From Mucilaginibacter sp. PPCGB 2223 (GTDB lineage: Bacteria > Bacteroidota > Bacteroidia > Sphingobacteriales > Sphingobacteriaceae), in assembly GCF_001705515.1 (NCBI RefSeq), contig NZ_MDJS01000002.1, positions 906,907-970,906 on the forward strand: 64,000 nucleotides of DNA, in the 5' to 3' direction. The notes beneath the pieces were generated by a model. That model saw nothing but the letters and a program-made list of their open reading frames with translations. It was not told the origin of the DNA and did not search any database. A program made the translations under genes and the position numbers. Positions 17,644 to 26,503 of this stretch are shown here, one piece after another (the first letter of the stretch is position 1; every line of letters starts with the position of its first letter).

Positions 17644-19374
17644 ATGAGAAACCTGCTGGTCATTCTGCTGTGCTTTTTGCCGATCATATGTTTTAGCCAA
17701 ACACCCGCCGAAAAATACCCGGTCGATTCGGCCTCGGTAGAGCATCCCGGCGTGCCTAAAGGCGAGATATTGAAATTTACATTTGCTGACTCCAAAATAT
17801 TCCCCGGCACCTGGCGCGAATATATGGTTTACGTACCTGCCCAGTACGATCCGGCTAAACCCGCCTGCGTATTTGTCGATCAGGATGGTATCCAGTTTAA
17901 ATCGCCAACGGTATTTGATAACCTGATACACAGCAAAGAAATGCCGGTTACCATTGGCGTATATATCACACCGGGCCGTGTGCTGGCAAAGGATACTACC
18001 GCGCTCGACCGCTACAACCGCAGCCTCGAATTTGACGGCCTGGGTGATGCTTATGCCCGTTTTGTGCTGGATGAATTGCTGCCCGATGTAGAGAAACATA
18101 AAACTACCAATGGCCGGGCCATCGTATTATCGCATAATGGTAACGACCGCATGATAGCCGGTACCAGCAGCGGCGCTATCGCCGCCTTTACAGCCGCCTG
18201 GGAACGGCCCGACGCTTTTAGCCGGGTAATGAGTGGCATTGGTACCTACGTTAGCCTGCGCGGCGGCGACCGCTATCCCGGGCTTATCCGTAAGTATGAG
18301 CCCAAACCTATCCGCATATTTTTGCAGGACGGCTCGCACGACCTGAATATTTATGGCGGAGATTGGTTTTATGCCAACCAGATGATGGAGCGGGCGTTTA
18401 CCTTTGCCGGGTACGAGGTTAACCATGCCTGGGGCGAAGGCGCGCATAGCGGCGCACAAAGTACCGCCCTTTTTGCCGATGCCATGCGCTGGCTATGGAA
18501 AGATTATCCGGCGCCGGTTAAAGCAGGCAAAAGTAAAAATGCTATGCTCGGTGAGATTTTGATTGATAGGGAAGGGTGGGAAAAGGTTAGTGGCGATTAT
18601 GGATTGCTCAGCGAGTTTAAAGCAGATCGGGAGGGGGAGATTTGCTTACGGGATATAAAAACTAATAAATGGTATACGATTGACCATGATAATAGAATTA
18701 AAGTTGAAAGGCATCCTAAACCCAAGGTGTTAAAAAGCGATGCATCTCCTCATGGAATGAAAAGCTTAGTAGTTGTTGCTTTTAATAAAGATGCCGAAAT
18801 AGACTATTATAAATATCCTTTTTCAGGCAACGACCTGGTAAATAATAATTTTATGTATTTGACGGGTACAACCGGTTCCGTTGATGGTGGTAAAATTTTA
18901 ATGTTTAAAGACTATTCAAAAAAATTAGTCGTGGATAGAGGCCTCAACCACCCTTATGGCCTGGCCCTAACGCCTGACCATTCCCAACTCTATGTAACCG
19001 AATCAAACACCCACTGGATTTGGATATACAACATTAACGCCGATGGTACTTTAAGTAATAAGCAGCGGTATGGCTGGCTGCACTCGCCCGATACCACCGA
19101 TAACGCGCAGCCCCGCGGTATCAAAGTCGACCGCGACGGCCGGGTTTACGTGGCTACGGCTTTAGGCATACAGGTGCTCGATCAGGTTGGCCGCGTTAAT
19201 GCTATTTTACCTTTACCGTTTGGTGCCGGCCCTGCTATCGACCTTTGCTTCGGCGGGAAAGATTTTAACGAGTTATTTGTTATTACCCGCGATAAGATCT
19301 ATCGGCGTAAGCTAAACGTGCACGGCATGAATGATTTTGACCCGCCTGTAAAGCCTGCCAAGCCGCATCTGTAA
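17644..19374 (+). CDS. Enterochelin-esterase-like hydrolase fused to SMP-30/gluconolactonase-like beta-propeller
   Basis: 576 residues. A signal peptide ends at ICFSQ. Residues ~40-300 are an esterase-D/Fes-type alpha/beta hydrolase: nucleophile elbow GTSSG, a GSHD motif before NIYGGDW, and His in GAHSG. Residues ~395-570 are an SMP-30/LRE propeller (LNHPYGLALTPDHSQLYVTES, PRGIKVDRDGRVYVAT). Such fusions occur in Bacteroidota polysaccharide loci and may remove ester or lactone groups in the periplasm. The segment at about 18,600-18,960, which joins the two domains, is visibly more AT-rich and uses different codons from the flanks. Confidence 0.85.
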   Translation: MRNLLVILLCFLPIICFSQTPAEKYPVDSASVEHPGVPKGEILKFTFADSKIFPGTWREYMVYVPAQYDPAKPACVFVDQDGIQFKSPTVFDNLIHSKEMPVTIGVYITPGRVLAKDTTALDRYNRSLEFDGLGDAYARFVLDELLPDVEKHKTTNGRAIVLSHNGNDRMIAGTSSGAIAAFTAAWERPDAFSRVMSGIGTYVSLRGGDRYPGLIRKYEPKPIRIFLQDGSHDLNIYGGDWFYANQMMERAFTFAGYEVNHAWGEGAHSGAQSTALFADAMRWLWKDYPAPVKAGKSKNAMLGEILIDREGWEKVSGDYGLLSEFKADREGEICLRDIKTNKWYTIDHDNRIKVERHPKPKVLKSDASPHGMKSLVVVAFNKDAEIDYYKYPFSGNDLVNNNFMYLTGTTGSVDGGKILMFKDYSKKLVVDRGLNHPYGLALTPDHSQLYVTESNTHWIWIYNINADGTLSNKQRYGWLHSPDTTDNAQPRGIKVDRDGRVYVATALGIQVLDQVGRVNAILPLPFGAGPAIDLCFGGKDFNELFVITRDKIYRRKLNVHGMNDFDPPVKPAKPHL

Positions 19375-19376
19375 TG

Positions 19377-19748
19377 TTATGCCTGTATAACCGAAATAAA
19401 ATTGCCCGCCGGGTCCTTAAACCAGGCTATCAGCGGGCCGCCTTTACGAAAGATACCCTTGTCATCGGTTTGCATTTGCCCGGTGTAATGTTCAAATTTT
19501 ATGCCTTTGGCAGTGAGTTCATCCACCGCTTTTTCCACATCGCTCACCTTAAAATTAAGGATGGTAAAAGTTGCCGGCTGATGGTTGGGTTTGGGATAGA
19601 TAAATACATGCGTGCCGTTGCCGATATCCAGGTCAAGGCCTTCTTTTTGCTCGGTTACTTTAAGGTCAAGCACATCGCCATAAAAGGTTTTTGCCTGTTG
19701 CAGGTCGTTAACCGAAAACCCGCTGAATGCTTCGTTATAGCTAAACAT
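19377..19748 (-). CDS. VOC/glyoxalase-like protein
   Basis: 123 residues in two beta-alpha-beta-beta-beta modules. FSVNDLQQAKTFYGDVLDLKV is the usual first helix/strand and WFKDPAGNFISVIQA the usual last strand with a Glu-equivalent position. VOC proteins bind a metal and catalyse isomerisation, dioxygenation or antibiotic binding; this one cannot be narrowed down. The stop is 2 nt from that of the esterase fusion on the other strand, so the two genes are tightly convergent. Confidence 0.85.
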   Translation of the reverse strand: MFSYNEAFSGFSVNDLQQAKTFYGDVLDLKVTEQKEGLDLDIGNGTHVFIYPKPNHQPATFTILNFKVSDVEKAVDELTAKGIKFEHYTGQMQTDDKGIFRKGGPLIAWFKDPAGNFISVIQA

Positions 19749-19820
19749 AATGCTGCACTTTATTTAGGATAAGAGTTTCGGGGAGGATTTTGTTTTTACC
19801 TGTTTAAAAACGCGCGGCTT

Positions 19821-20180
19821 TTAGCTAATCAGCAGCTCTATTTTTCTCAGCATTTCGCGCATTTCAAAAGGCTTGGCCAGGTAATTATCTGCACCGGCGT
19901 CTGTAGCTGCTTTGGCCACATTTAAACTGGCCGATATCAGTATGATGGGTATATGCGCTGTTTTGGGGTCGGTTTTTAGCACTTTGCATATCTCCGTGCC
20001 GCTTAGCCCGGGCATCCAGATATCCAATAAAAACAAATCAGGCGCGTTTTGCCCTGCAATTTCGAGCACGTTGTCACCATCCAGAGTGGTAATCACATCA
20101 TACCCCTTAAAATGCAGCATTGCCTCGATAGCTTCCAGTATACCCGGATCATCGTCGGCAACTAAAATTTTTTTACCCAT
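19821..20180 (-). CDS. Single-domain response regulator
   Basis: 119 residues, a receiver domain only. The acidic pair is ADDD (8-11), the phosphoacceptor Asp53 in LLDIWMP, the switch Ser in LISAS and Lys103 in LAKPF. With no output domain it must act by protein contact or pass phosphate on, as CheY or Spo0F do. It is divergent from the GAF-PAS-DHp gene at 20379, 198 nt away. That gene encodes a protein with a phosphoacceptor His but no kinase domain, so the two are plausible phosphorelay partners. Confidence 0.92.
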   Translation of the reverse strand: MGKKILVADDDPGILEAIEAMLHFKGYDVITTLDGDNVLEIAGQNAPDLFLLDIWMPGLSGTEICKVLKTDPKTAHIPIILISASLNVAKAATDAGADNYLAKPFEMREMLRKIELLIS

Positions 20181-20378
20181 TTATTTACAACAGTAATACA
20201 ACAACAATAATATAATTTTTAAATGTAACATTAATGTCACTATTTTATATAATTGATAAGATGGCAAACAAAGCTATCTTTGCTGATACTTATATCGGGC
20301 ATATACGCCTGATCGTTTTTCAGTGATATTTATTAACAAAATTGAATCCAAATACTTATTAATTAAGTATAAGCCGAA

Positions 20379-21461
20379 ATGAATAAAACTGAAGAGCAGC
20401 GAGCTAAAGCGGTAAAGCGTTTTCTGGATTTAAAGATCAGCCGGGAGAGTGAGTTGCAGGGGATAGTAGAGATGGCGGCCCAGATCTGCCACACGCCTAT
20501 TGCCATGATCACTTTTACTGATACCAAAACCCAGCTTATCAAATATAAAACGGGCGTTGATACCGCCACGATAAAAAATGCCGACGCATTTTGCGGCGAA
20601 ATTATTACAACGGGCCAACCGCTCGTCATTCCCGATTTGCAAAAAAGCGCTTTTGCTGATAACCCTTTTGTTAAAGCCGATGCTGGTGTGCGTTTTTATG
20701 CAGGTGCACCAATTACCACTTTCGATGGATTAACCGTAGGTACATTATGCGTGTTGGATATCCAGCCTAAAACGCTTAGTGCAAAACAGGTCAAAATGCT
20801 TGGCCTGCTTTCGCACCAGATTATTACGATTATGGAGTTTGATCTGAGTATCGAGGTCTTAAAAGCACAATACCGCCAGGTAAAAGAATCCGAGAATAAG
20901 CTGCGGTCGTTTTTTGACAGTTCGGTATCGTGTCATTTTTTGCTTGATCGCGATATGCGCATTACCGCTTTCAATAAAACTGCTGCCAAGTTTGTAAAAA
21001 ACATGCTGGGGATACGCCTCAAAGCGGGCATCCGTATGAGCGATCATGTTGAGAACGTGGGTAGGTTTACCCGCAATTTTAACAGAGCTTTAGCGGGCAA
21101 GGTTATTAAGGCCGAAATTGAAGTGAATTATAAAAACGGGCCAATCTGGTGGGGAATTGTTTGCGAACCGGCTTATGATAGTGAAGGCGAAATCATCGGG
21201 GTTTCGTACAACGCCACCGATATCACCGAATCTAAAAATAACCAGAAAAGAATATCCGACCAAAACGAGCTGCTGCGTAATATTGCCTTTGTACAGTCGC
21301 ACGAGTTGCGCAAACCCGTAGCCAGCATTTTGGGGTTGATGTATCTGATTAAATTAAATAGCTATAATGCTGATAAGGAGCATTTGGAAATGTTGGAAAA
21401 TGCGACATCCGAGCTCGATCAGAAAATAACTTCGATCATCAATCAGGTCGAAATAAAGTAG
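20379..21461 (+). CDS. GAF-PAS protein with a DHp (HisKA-like) helix pair but no ATPase domain
   Basis: 360 residues. Residues ~10-160 are a GAF domain with the typical CDTP-like opening (ICHTPIAMITF) and DAFCGEIITTGQPLVIPDL. Residues ~180-290 are PAS (FFDSSVSCHFLLDRDMRITAFNKTAAKFV). The C-terminal ~65 residues are an H-box helix pair (FVQSHELRKPVASILGLM), and the frame ends where HATPase_c should begin. The stop is clean and no ATPase fragment follows, so this is probably its natural form. It may be phosphorylated by another kinase or act as a scaffold. A paralog of the same design lies at 23346-24470. Confidence 0.82.
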   Translation: MNKTEEQRAKAVKRFLDLKISRESELQGIVEMAAQICHTPIAMITFTDTKTQLIKYKTGVDTATIKNADAFCGEIITTGQPLVIPDLQKSAFADNPFVKADAGVRFYAGAPITTFDGLTVGTLCVLDIQPKTLSAKQVKMLGLLSHQIITIMEFDLSIEVLKAQYRQVKESENKLRSFFDSSVSCHFLLDRDMRITAFNKTAAKFVKNMLGIRLKAGIRMSDHVENVGRFTRNFNRALAGKVIKAEIEVNYKNGPIWWGIVCEPAYDSEGEIIGVSYNATDITESKNNQKRISDQNELLRNIAFVQSHELRKPVASILGLMYLIKLNSYNADKEHLEMLENATSELDQKITSIINQVEIK

Positions 21462-21468
21462 GCAGCAA

Positions 21469-21750
21469 TCAGGCAGCCTGATCTTCAAATATTTCCTTAA
21501 AGGCCTTTATACATTCCCTGCGAATGGTTTCGGGCAGTTCCGAATATTTCCAAAAAATAAAACTGAACGTATTGCCGTACTGCTCGCTAAAAATATGGTA
21601 CATCAGAGAGTCGTGCTTGTCCTGGTCGTACATAGCCGGGCGTTTCTTAAACCAGTCGATGTACATCTGCTCAATTTGTTCCAGCCTTGCCGCAAATTGC
21701 TGCTTAAGAGTCGGATTAATATTTCTTGTTATCAACAACCGGTTTTCCAT
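21469..21750 (-). CDS. Small hypothetical protein
   Basis: 93 residues from ATG 21750 (MENRLLITRN). It is all helical and acidic/aromatic, with WFKKRPAMYDQDKHDSLMYHIFSEQYGNTFSFIFWKYSELP in the middle. There is no signal or membrane segment. The stop is 7 nt from that of the GAF-PAS gene on the other strand. The family is unknown. Confidence 0.65.
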   Translation of the reverse strand: MENRLLITRNINPTLKQQFAARLEQIEQMYIDWFKKRPAMYDQDKHDSLMYHIFSEQYGNTFSFIFWKYSELPETIRRECIKAFKEIFEDQAA

Positions 21751-22067
21751 AATTTTTGTCAAAGGGCATGATCACAATAATATGTTTTACATGTGTTTTG
21801 CGTGTTAAACCATAATGAATAAATTAACATTGGGATGGATGTATACGGGGCTGTTTAAAACAAGGTTTGGAGCTTTTGACAAAAAATATAAATATTTTGC
21901 AGGGTTTACGATGCCGATATTTTATGTCATTATCATAAATATTTTAAACAAATATTGTGATATAAACGCGGCGGTATATCGGGATGAGAGCGTTTTAAAT
22001 GATCTTGAAATTGTAAACTTGTGCGGCAATACCTACAGGTGAAATTATTATAATTATTTTTGAAGCC
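21751..22067. other. Intergenic region, AT-rich
   Basis: About 315 nt between the hypothetical gene and riboflavin synthase. A 75-codon frame at 21815-22042 has low-complexity AT-rich codons and no recognisable domain, so I do not call it. TATTTTTG just before the ribE start resembles a -7 box. I see no conserved FMN-riboswitch core. Confidence 0.5.
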
Positions 22068-22652
22068 ATGTTTACAGGCATTATAGAAACTTTAGGTACA
22101 GTTACCAACCTACAACACGATAGTGGTAATTTACACATCACCGTGTCATCAGCCATAGCGCACGAGTTAAAGATCGATCAATCGGTAGCGCATAACGGGG
22201 TATGTTTAACGGTTATTGCAGTAACCGATGGACAACATACAGTAACTGCTATTGCCGAAACGTTAAACAAAACCAATTTGGTTGAGTTAAAGGTTGGCGA
22301 CCTGGTAAACCTGGAACGCTGTATGCAAATGAACGCCCGGCTCGACGGCCACATTGTGCAGGGCCATGTTGATCAGACAGCCGTTTGCACCAATTTTAAA
22401 ACGCTGGATGGCAGCTGGGAATATACTTTTGAATATGACACCGCTGCTGGTAACGTAACAGTTGAAAAAGGATCAATTTGTGTAAATGGGATAAGTCTTA
22501 CAGTGGTAAACTCCGGGCCTAACTATTTTTCGGTAGCCATTATACCTTATACTTTCGAACATACCAACCTGCAATCGGTAACTCAGGGATCGGTTGTTAA
22601 CCTCGAGTTCGACATTATAGGCAAATACGTAGCACGGTTAATGCAGCGCTAA
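22068..22652 (+). CDS. ribE: Riboflavin synthase, alpha subunit
   Basis: 194 residues, the normal length. It starts MFTGIIETLG, and the two lumazine-binding repeats are visible: HNGVCLTV with GDLVNLERCMQ and HIVQGHVD in the first half, and the parallel VNGISLTVV with EFDIIGKYV in the second. The enzyme dismutates two 6,7-dimethyl-8-ribityllumazine molecules to riboflavin and pyrimidinedione. It stands alone here, with no other rib genes nearby, as is often the case in Bacteroidota. Confidence 0.97.
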   Translation: MFTGIIETLGTVTNLQHDSGNLHITVSSAIAHELKIDQSVAHNGVCLTVIAVTDGQHTVTAIAETLNKTNLVELKVGDLVNLERCMQMNARLDGHIVQGHVDQTAVCTNFKTLDGSWEYTFEYDTAAGNVTVEKGSICVNGISLTVVNSGPNYFSVAIIPYTFEHTNLQSVTQGSVVNLEFDIIGKYVARLMQR

Positions 22653-22659
22653 ACAAAGA

Positions 22660-23184
22660 TTAGTAATCGCTATACAGGATTTTAGTTACACGGCCATTCT
22701 CGCCCATATCATACTCCAGGTACTGATCGGTTGTGGCATCATCACTTTTTACATCCAAAAAAGCGGCGTTATCCTGAATTTTCAGGTGGGGCAGATCTCT
22801 GGTAGTGTTCCCTATCGAGGTGGTATACCGGTTGCCAGCCAAACCTACCTTAAATTTGTGTGATGTGATCTCGAAGTTGGTAAGTTTATTTTTTACGAAA
22901 TAAAACTTTGCGCCGTTGTAGTTGAGTACAGTGCCTTGTTTGTAGCTTGCCTGCGATGAGTAAGGCGCTATTTGTTTTGGCTGGCCTAAAGCGCTTATCA
23001 CCGCATTTTCGGTAGATCCAATTTTTACCGAAGTTTTACCTGCCGGAAGTTTAATTTCAACATCGGCTACATTAATGCTCTCTTTAGGACCGAATATGCT
23101 TTTTGTACCAATAAAAATTACTGCCAAAACTACTATTAGCCCAAGCGCCCATAATCCCAATTTTTTTGTAGTATGTTTTTTCAT
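22660..23184 (-). CDS. Membrane-anchored periplasmic protein with BamE/SmpA-like motif
   Basis: 174 residues from ATG 23184 (MKKHTTKKLG); a longer frame upstream lacks a sensible N-terminus. One N-terminal anchor spans ~10-30 (LWALGLIVVLAVIFIG). The body contains VKIGSTENAVISALGQPKQI, the G-x-T-x4-V-x3-LG-x-P pattern shared by BamE/OmlA-like small domains, then mainly beta strands. I infer an envelope protein; the resemblance is by motif only. It is convergent with ribE, 7 nt apart. Confidence 0.68.
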   Translation of the reverse strand: MKKHTTKKLGLWALGLIVVLAVIFIGTKSIFGPKESINVADVEIKLPAGKTSVKIGSTENAVISALGQPKQIAPYSSQASYKQGTVLNYNGAKFYFVKNKLTNFEITSHKFKVGLAGNRYTTSIGNTTRDLPHLKIQDNAAFLDVKSDDATTDQYLEYDMGENGRVTKILYSDY

Positions 23185-23345
23185 AATCGTAATTTTTAAG
23201 CCCCATCTATATAGCATCAACAATTAAACACTAATTTACATATAAGGTTTAAAAAAAATACTCAATTAACGGATTTGTGACCTAAAAACAGACTTGCTGG
23301 TCAGTAAAATATGGTGAAAATGACAATTAAAATAAATATCGGCGC

Positions 23346-24470
23346 TTAAACATCGAGTGTGATGTTGTTTACATCATTGATTACTTCGTGTATCTTGGTA
23401 TCAAGTTTATTAACAACTGTTTCCATCATTTTCAGGTATTCGGGCGGGGCGCTGTAGTTTTCTTCTTTAATCAGATTCATCAGGCCCATGATCGAGGTAA
23501 GCGGCCCTCTGTACTCGTGTGCCTGTATGTAGGCAATCTTAAGGAGCGATTGGTTTTGCTCCAATATCTTTTGCTCGTATAGCTTACGGTCGGTAACGTT
23601 ACGTATCAAGTACGATACGCCGATGATCTCATTATCGTTATTGAAAGCTGGTTCAAAAGACGCCTCCCACCAAACGCGGCCCAGTTCCGGATAATCAGTA
23701 TGCCCCTGTTCATAGCTTTTTTCGCCGGCAAGGCATAAGGTATAGTTAACCAAAAAGGTTTCTTTAAAATCGGGTTCGATGTACTGTACAAATTCACAAC
23801 CGCGCACCAGCTTGGTTTGATAGGCTTTTTTTACAAAACGATAAGCTGTTTTATTGTAATCGAGCAATTCGCCTCTTTTGCCAAGTAAAACGTGGAAGTT
23901 TACCGAGCTTTCAAAAAACGAGCGGAGTTTTATCTCGGCCTCGTCTATCGTTCGTCTCTGTTCCTCCAGTTCTTTTTGATGCAGGGCCAGCAACTGCTGG
24001 CTCAGTTTGAGCTCCATGATATTAAGAGCCTGCTTCGACAACATTTTCAGCATCATCTGCTGATATTTGTTTAAAATATGTGGTTTTTGATCAACTACAC
24101 ACAAAGTGCCCAGTCGGTGGCCCTCGGTAGTTATCAATGGAGCGCCGGCATAGAAGCGCAGGTTGGGCTCGTTCACTACAAGCGGGTTATTAACAAGCCG
24201 CGGGTCGCGCAAGGTATCCGGGACCAGCATCAACTCGTCACTTTGGATCGCGTAATTGCAAAAAGAGGTTTCGCGGGGTAGTTTTTCGTGCTCAATGCCC
24301 GTCCGCACCTTTAACCATTGCGATTGTTCGTCGAGCAAAGTAATAGCTGCGGTAGGCGTATCGCAAATATCGGCAGCCATGGATATCAATTCCCTAAGAT
24401 CGGCATCCATTTGCAGATCAAAACTTGTAAATTTCTGTACAGCCAGAAGTCGCGGGTGCTCGCTTGTCAT
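23346..24470 (-). CDS. GAF-PAS protein with DHp helices but no ATPase domain (paralog)
   Basis: 374 residues from ATG 24470 (MTSEHPRLLA). It has the same architecture as 20379-21461: GAF (ICDTPTAAITLLDEQSQWLKVRTGIE, TSFCNYAIQ), PAS (FFESSVNFHVLLGKRGELLDYNKTAYRFV), then an H-box pair (YIQAHEYRGPLTSIMGLMNLI), ending about 50 residues after the His with no HATPase_c. The canonical H-E-x-R-x-P is retained as HEYRGP. Two genes truncated at the same point argue for a functional short form. It is the last chromosomal gene before the prophage-like block. Confidence 0.82.
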   Translation of the reverse strand: MTSEHPRLLAVQKFTSFDLQMDADLRELISMAADICDTPTAAITLLDEQSQWLKVRTGIEHEKLPRETSFCNYAIQSDELMLVPDTLRDPRLVNNPLVVNEPNLRFYAGAPLITTEGHRLGTLCVVDQKPHILNKYQQMMLKMLSKQALNIMELKLSQQLLALHQKELEEQRRTIDEAEIKLRSFFESSVNFHVLLGKRGELLDYNKTAYRFVKKAYQTKLVRGCEFVQYIEPDFKETFLVNYTLCLAGEKSYEQGHTDYPELGRVWWEASFEPAFNNDNEIIGVSYLIRNVTDRKLYEQKILEQNQSLLKIAYIQAHEYRGPLTSIMGLMNLIKEENYSAPPEYLKMMETVVNKLDTKIHEVINDVNNITLDV

Positions 24471-24724
24471 ACCTGATTTAAATCCCCACACCGATTAGAA
24501 AGTGTCATTCGTAAATATATCAAAAAAGAAAATTTAATTTAACCGGTTTTGCAAATAATTGCTTAAATAATTGCAATTGCTTCAAGACTATTGCACAAAA
24601 GGTAAAAAAGCCTGGAGTTATTTAAAGAAATGTAAAATGCGATTCAATCGATAGTCTTAAATTTGGATTTTGACAAAGCGAATCATTGCAGCAATAACTA
24701 TTATACTTCTTATATATTTACAGA

Positions 24725-25735
24725 ATGAAAAATCGTTTTTTAGAATTAGATTGCCTTAGGGGTGTGGCTGCACTTTTAGTCGTCTTCTTTCATGTTTTTG
24801 GTGACACCTTATCTATCTTTCGAGTGGGAATTACAGGGGTGGACCTTTTTTTTATTATCAGCGGTTTTGTTATTTTTTTAAGCATAAGCAACGTCTCTAA
24901 AGGAAGAGAATTTGTCATAAACAGAGTTTCCAGGCTATATCCCACGTATTGGACATGTGTAACTATTACCTTTACATTGATGTGTATAGGAGATATCACA
25001 CATAAGCATTCTATACATATTAAGACCTATTTGGCAAATATGACTATGTTTCAATATTATCTTGGCAAACCAGATTTAGATGGGCCATATTGGACAATGA
25101 TTATTGAAATGATATTTTACATTTTTATTTTAATTCTATTTAAAACGAAGCTACTAAAGCGAGTTATTGAGATTGGAGTCGGAGTTAATGTGCTATTAAT
25201 AGCCAATTTTTTCATGAGCCTAAAAGGTATACCTTTTCTAAATACACATTATTTGCCAATGCTCAATTTTTTTCCACTCTTTATTGCTGGTATTGTCTTT
25301 TATAAAATTTACTACGATCAAAAAAGCTTTCTAAATAATTATTTGATCTTAATTATTTGCTTTCTTACTCAAATAGCCTTATATAATTTAACACGATCAG
25401 CGGGGCACGTGTCGCATATTACTTACATAATTATGCTTGTCATATACTTTACGTTATTTATTTTATTCGTCAACCAAAAATTAAAGCTTATTATCTATAA
25501 GCCCATTTTATTTTTAGGTAAAATCTCATTTCCAATTTACTTGATTCACCAATATTTATTATTGTCCATGATAATCCCTTTCTTGATTAAATATTGTGAA
25601 ATGAATTATTATGTTTCAGCTAGTATAGGGATTGTATTAGTAATACTGATTGCTTCATTAATACATAGATATATAGAGGTTCCTGTAGGACATAAGCTTA
25701 AATCATTTCAAAAAAAAATATTCTATCTACAGTGA
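24725..25735 (+). CDS. Acyltransferase 3 family membrane O-acyltransferase
   Basis: 336 residues with about ten membrane segments. The family signature is at the start: RFLELDCLRGVAALLVVFFH (conserved Arg12 and His23). Members such as OafA transfer acetyl or other acyl groups from the cytoplasm to surface polysaccharides. Base composition is strikingly AT-rich compared with host genes, and codons differ, so it was probably acquired recently. It ends 9 nt inside the last gene of the prophage block on the other strand and reads opposite to that block. I infer phage-borne surface modification (serotype conversion or receptor masking). Confidence 0.88.
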   Translation: MKNRFLELDCLRGVAALLVVFFHVFGDTLSIFRVGITGVDLFFIISGFVIFLSISNVSKGREFVINRVSRLYPTYWTCVTITFTLMCIGDITHKHSIHIKTYLANMTMFQYYLGKPDLDGPYWTMIIEMIFYIFILILFKTKLLKRVIEIGVGVNVLLIANFFMSLKGIPFLNTHYLPMLNFFPLFIAGIVFYKIYYDQKSFLNNYLILIICFLTQIALYNLTRSAGHVSHITYIIMLVIYFTLFILFVNQKLKLIIYKPILFLGKISFPIYLIHQYLLLSMIIPFLIKYCEMNYYVSASIGIVLVILIASLIHRYIEVPVGHKLKSFQKKIFYLQ

Positions 25736-26227
25736 TTTTGGTGGTTTAATATAAATCAAGATAGTTAAAACTATAATAATGATCACGATGTAGAACCAAA
25801 ATCTACTACTTTTTACTATTGTTTGTTTACTTTTTTCCTGCAGATTAGTGCTGTTTTGCTGCTGGGTGCTGTCGTTCGAGACGCTGTGAGTTATTTCGGC
25901 TCTACTTTGTTGCATAGCCTGATTGATGGTTTGTGTAGACGCCGAGCGACTTGTGATGATTAGTTTACGGGCGCGACCTATATAATTGCCGTTTACAATT
26001 TGGATAATTCCTGTATCTGGAGTGATCTGGATAGCCAGGCTATCAGTTCGGAGTTTTTGACCGGTGATATGTGTTATTGTTTGGGCAGTGTCTGTACGCA
26101 ATGTGCTAACTCTCTGTACTTCGGTTTTGACCGATTGACTTGACATAGCCGTTTTGCTGGTACTTACCTGGCGGGTTTTGCAGGCACATAGCAATAGCAG
26201 GGCTATTAATATACTGTAGTTTTTCAT
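25727..26227 (-). CDS. Candidate unimolecular spanin (lipoprotein with C-terminal membrane segment)
   Basis: 166 residues. The N-terminus is a lipoprotein signal (LLLLCACK; Cys16 best fits the lipobox). The middle is Ser/Thr/Gln-rich and polar. The last ~25 residues are a strong transmembrane segment (FWFYIVIIIIVLTILIYI) with a short Lys/Pro tail. An outer-membrane lipid anchor plus an inner-membrane C-terminal helix is the plan of u-spanins, which fuse the two membranes in the last step of lysis. Its position, directly after holin and endolysin genes, supports this. There is no sequence match to a characterised spanin that I can name. Confidence 0.6.
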   Translation of the reverse strand: MKNYSILIALLLLCACKTRQVSTSKTAMSSQSVKTEVQRVSTLRTDTAQTITHITGQKLRTDSLAIQITPDTGIIQIVNGNYIGRARKLIITSRSASTQTINQAMQQSRAEITHSVSNDSTQQQNSTNLQEKSKQTIVKSSRFWFYIVIIIIVLTILIYIKPPKSL

Positions 26228-26251
26228 GAAAGATAAAGTGTTGTAAGTGAA

Positions 26252-26503
26252 TTATTGCTCTTTTACATTCACGACCTGCGGAGTGAATGAAGCATGGTGG
26301 ATTTCTATATTGTCCAGGCGGCGGTCGAGTTGGCGGATCTGAATTTTTAATATCTCGATCTGGGTGCTTAATTGCTGATTGTCGTTTTTTAAGCTGAAGT
26401 AGCTGGTCATGATGCCGGCGGTGGCAGTGATTGAAAAAGCGACAAGCAGATATAAAACTTTTAGCGTAATGCCACGGATTTCGCGGCTTTCGATGGCTGT
26501 CAT
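26252..26503 (-). CDS. Small membrane/coiled-coil protein of the lysis cassette
   Basis: 83 residues. One membrane segment spans ~15-37 (LKVLYLLVAFSITATAGIMTSYF), followed by a coiled coil (LKNDNQQLSTQIEILKIQIRQLDRRLDNIE). Its start overlaps the endolysin stop by 4 nt, so translation is coupled. This plan resembles accessory holins or antiholins that carry one membrane segment. It could also be an i-spanin-like partner of the following lipoprotein gene. Confidence 0.65.
   Translation of the reverse strand: MTAIESREIRGITLKVLYLLVAFSITATAGIMTSYFSLKNDNQQLSTQIEILKIQIRQLDRRLDNIEIHHASFTPQVVNVKEQ

Noticed and set aside
21815..22042. 75-codon plus-strand frame before riboflavin synthase
   Set aside because: AT-rich, no recognisable domain, and the codon use does not match neighbouring genes.
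22020..22067. FMN riboswitch before riboflavin synthase
   Set aside because: The spacer is short and AT-rich, with none of the conserved helices of the RFN element.
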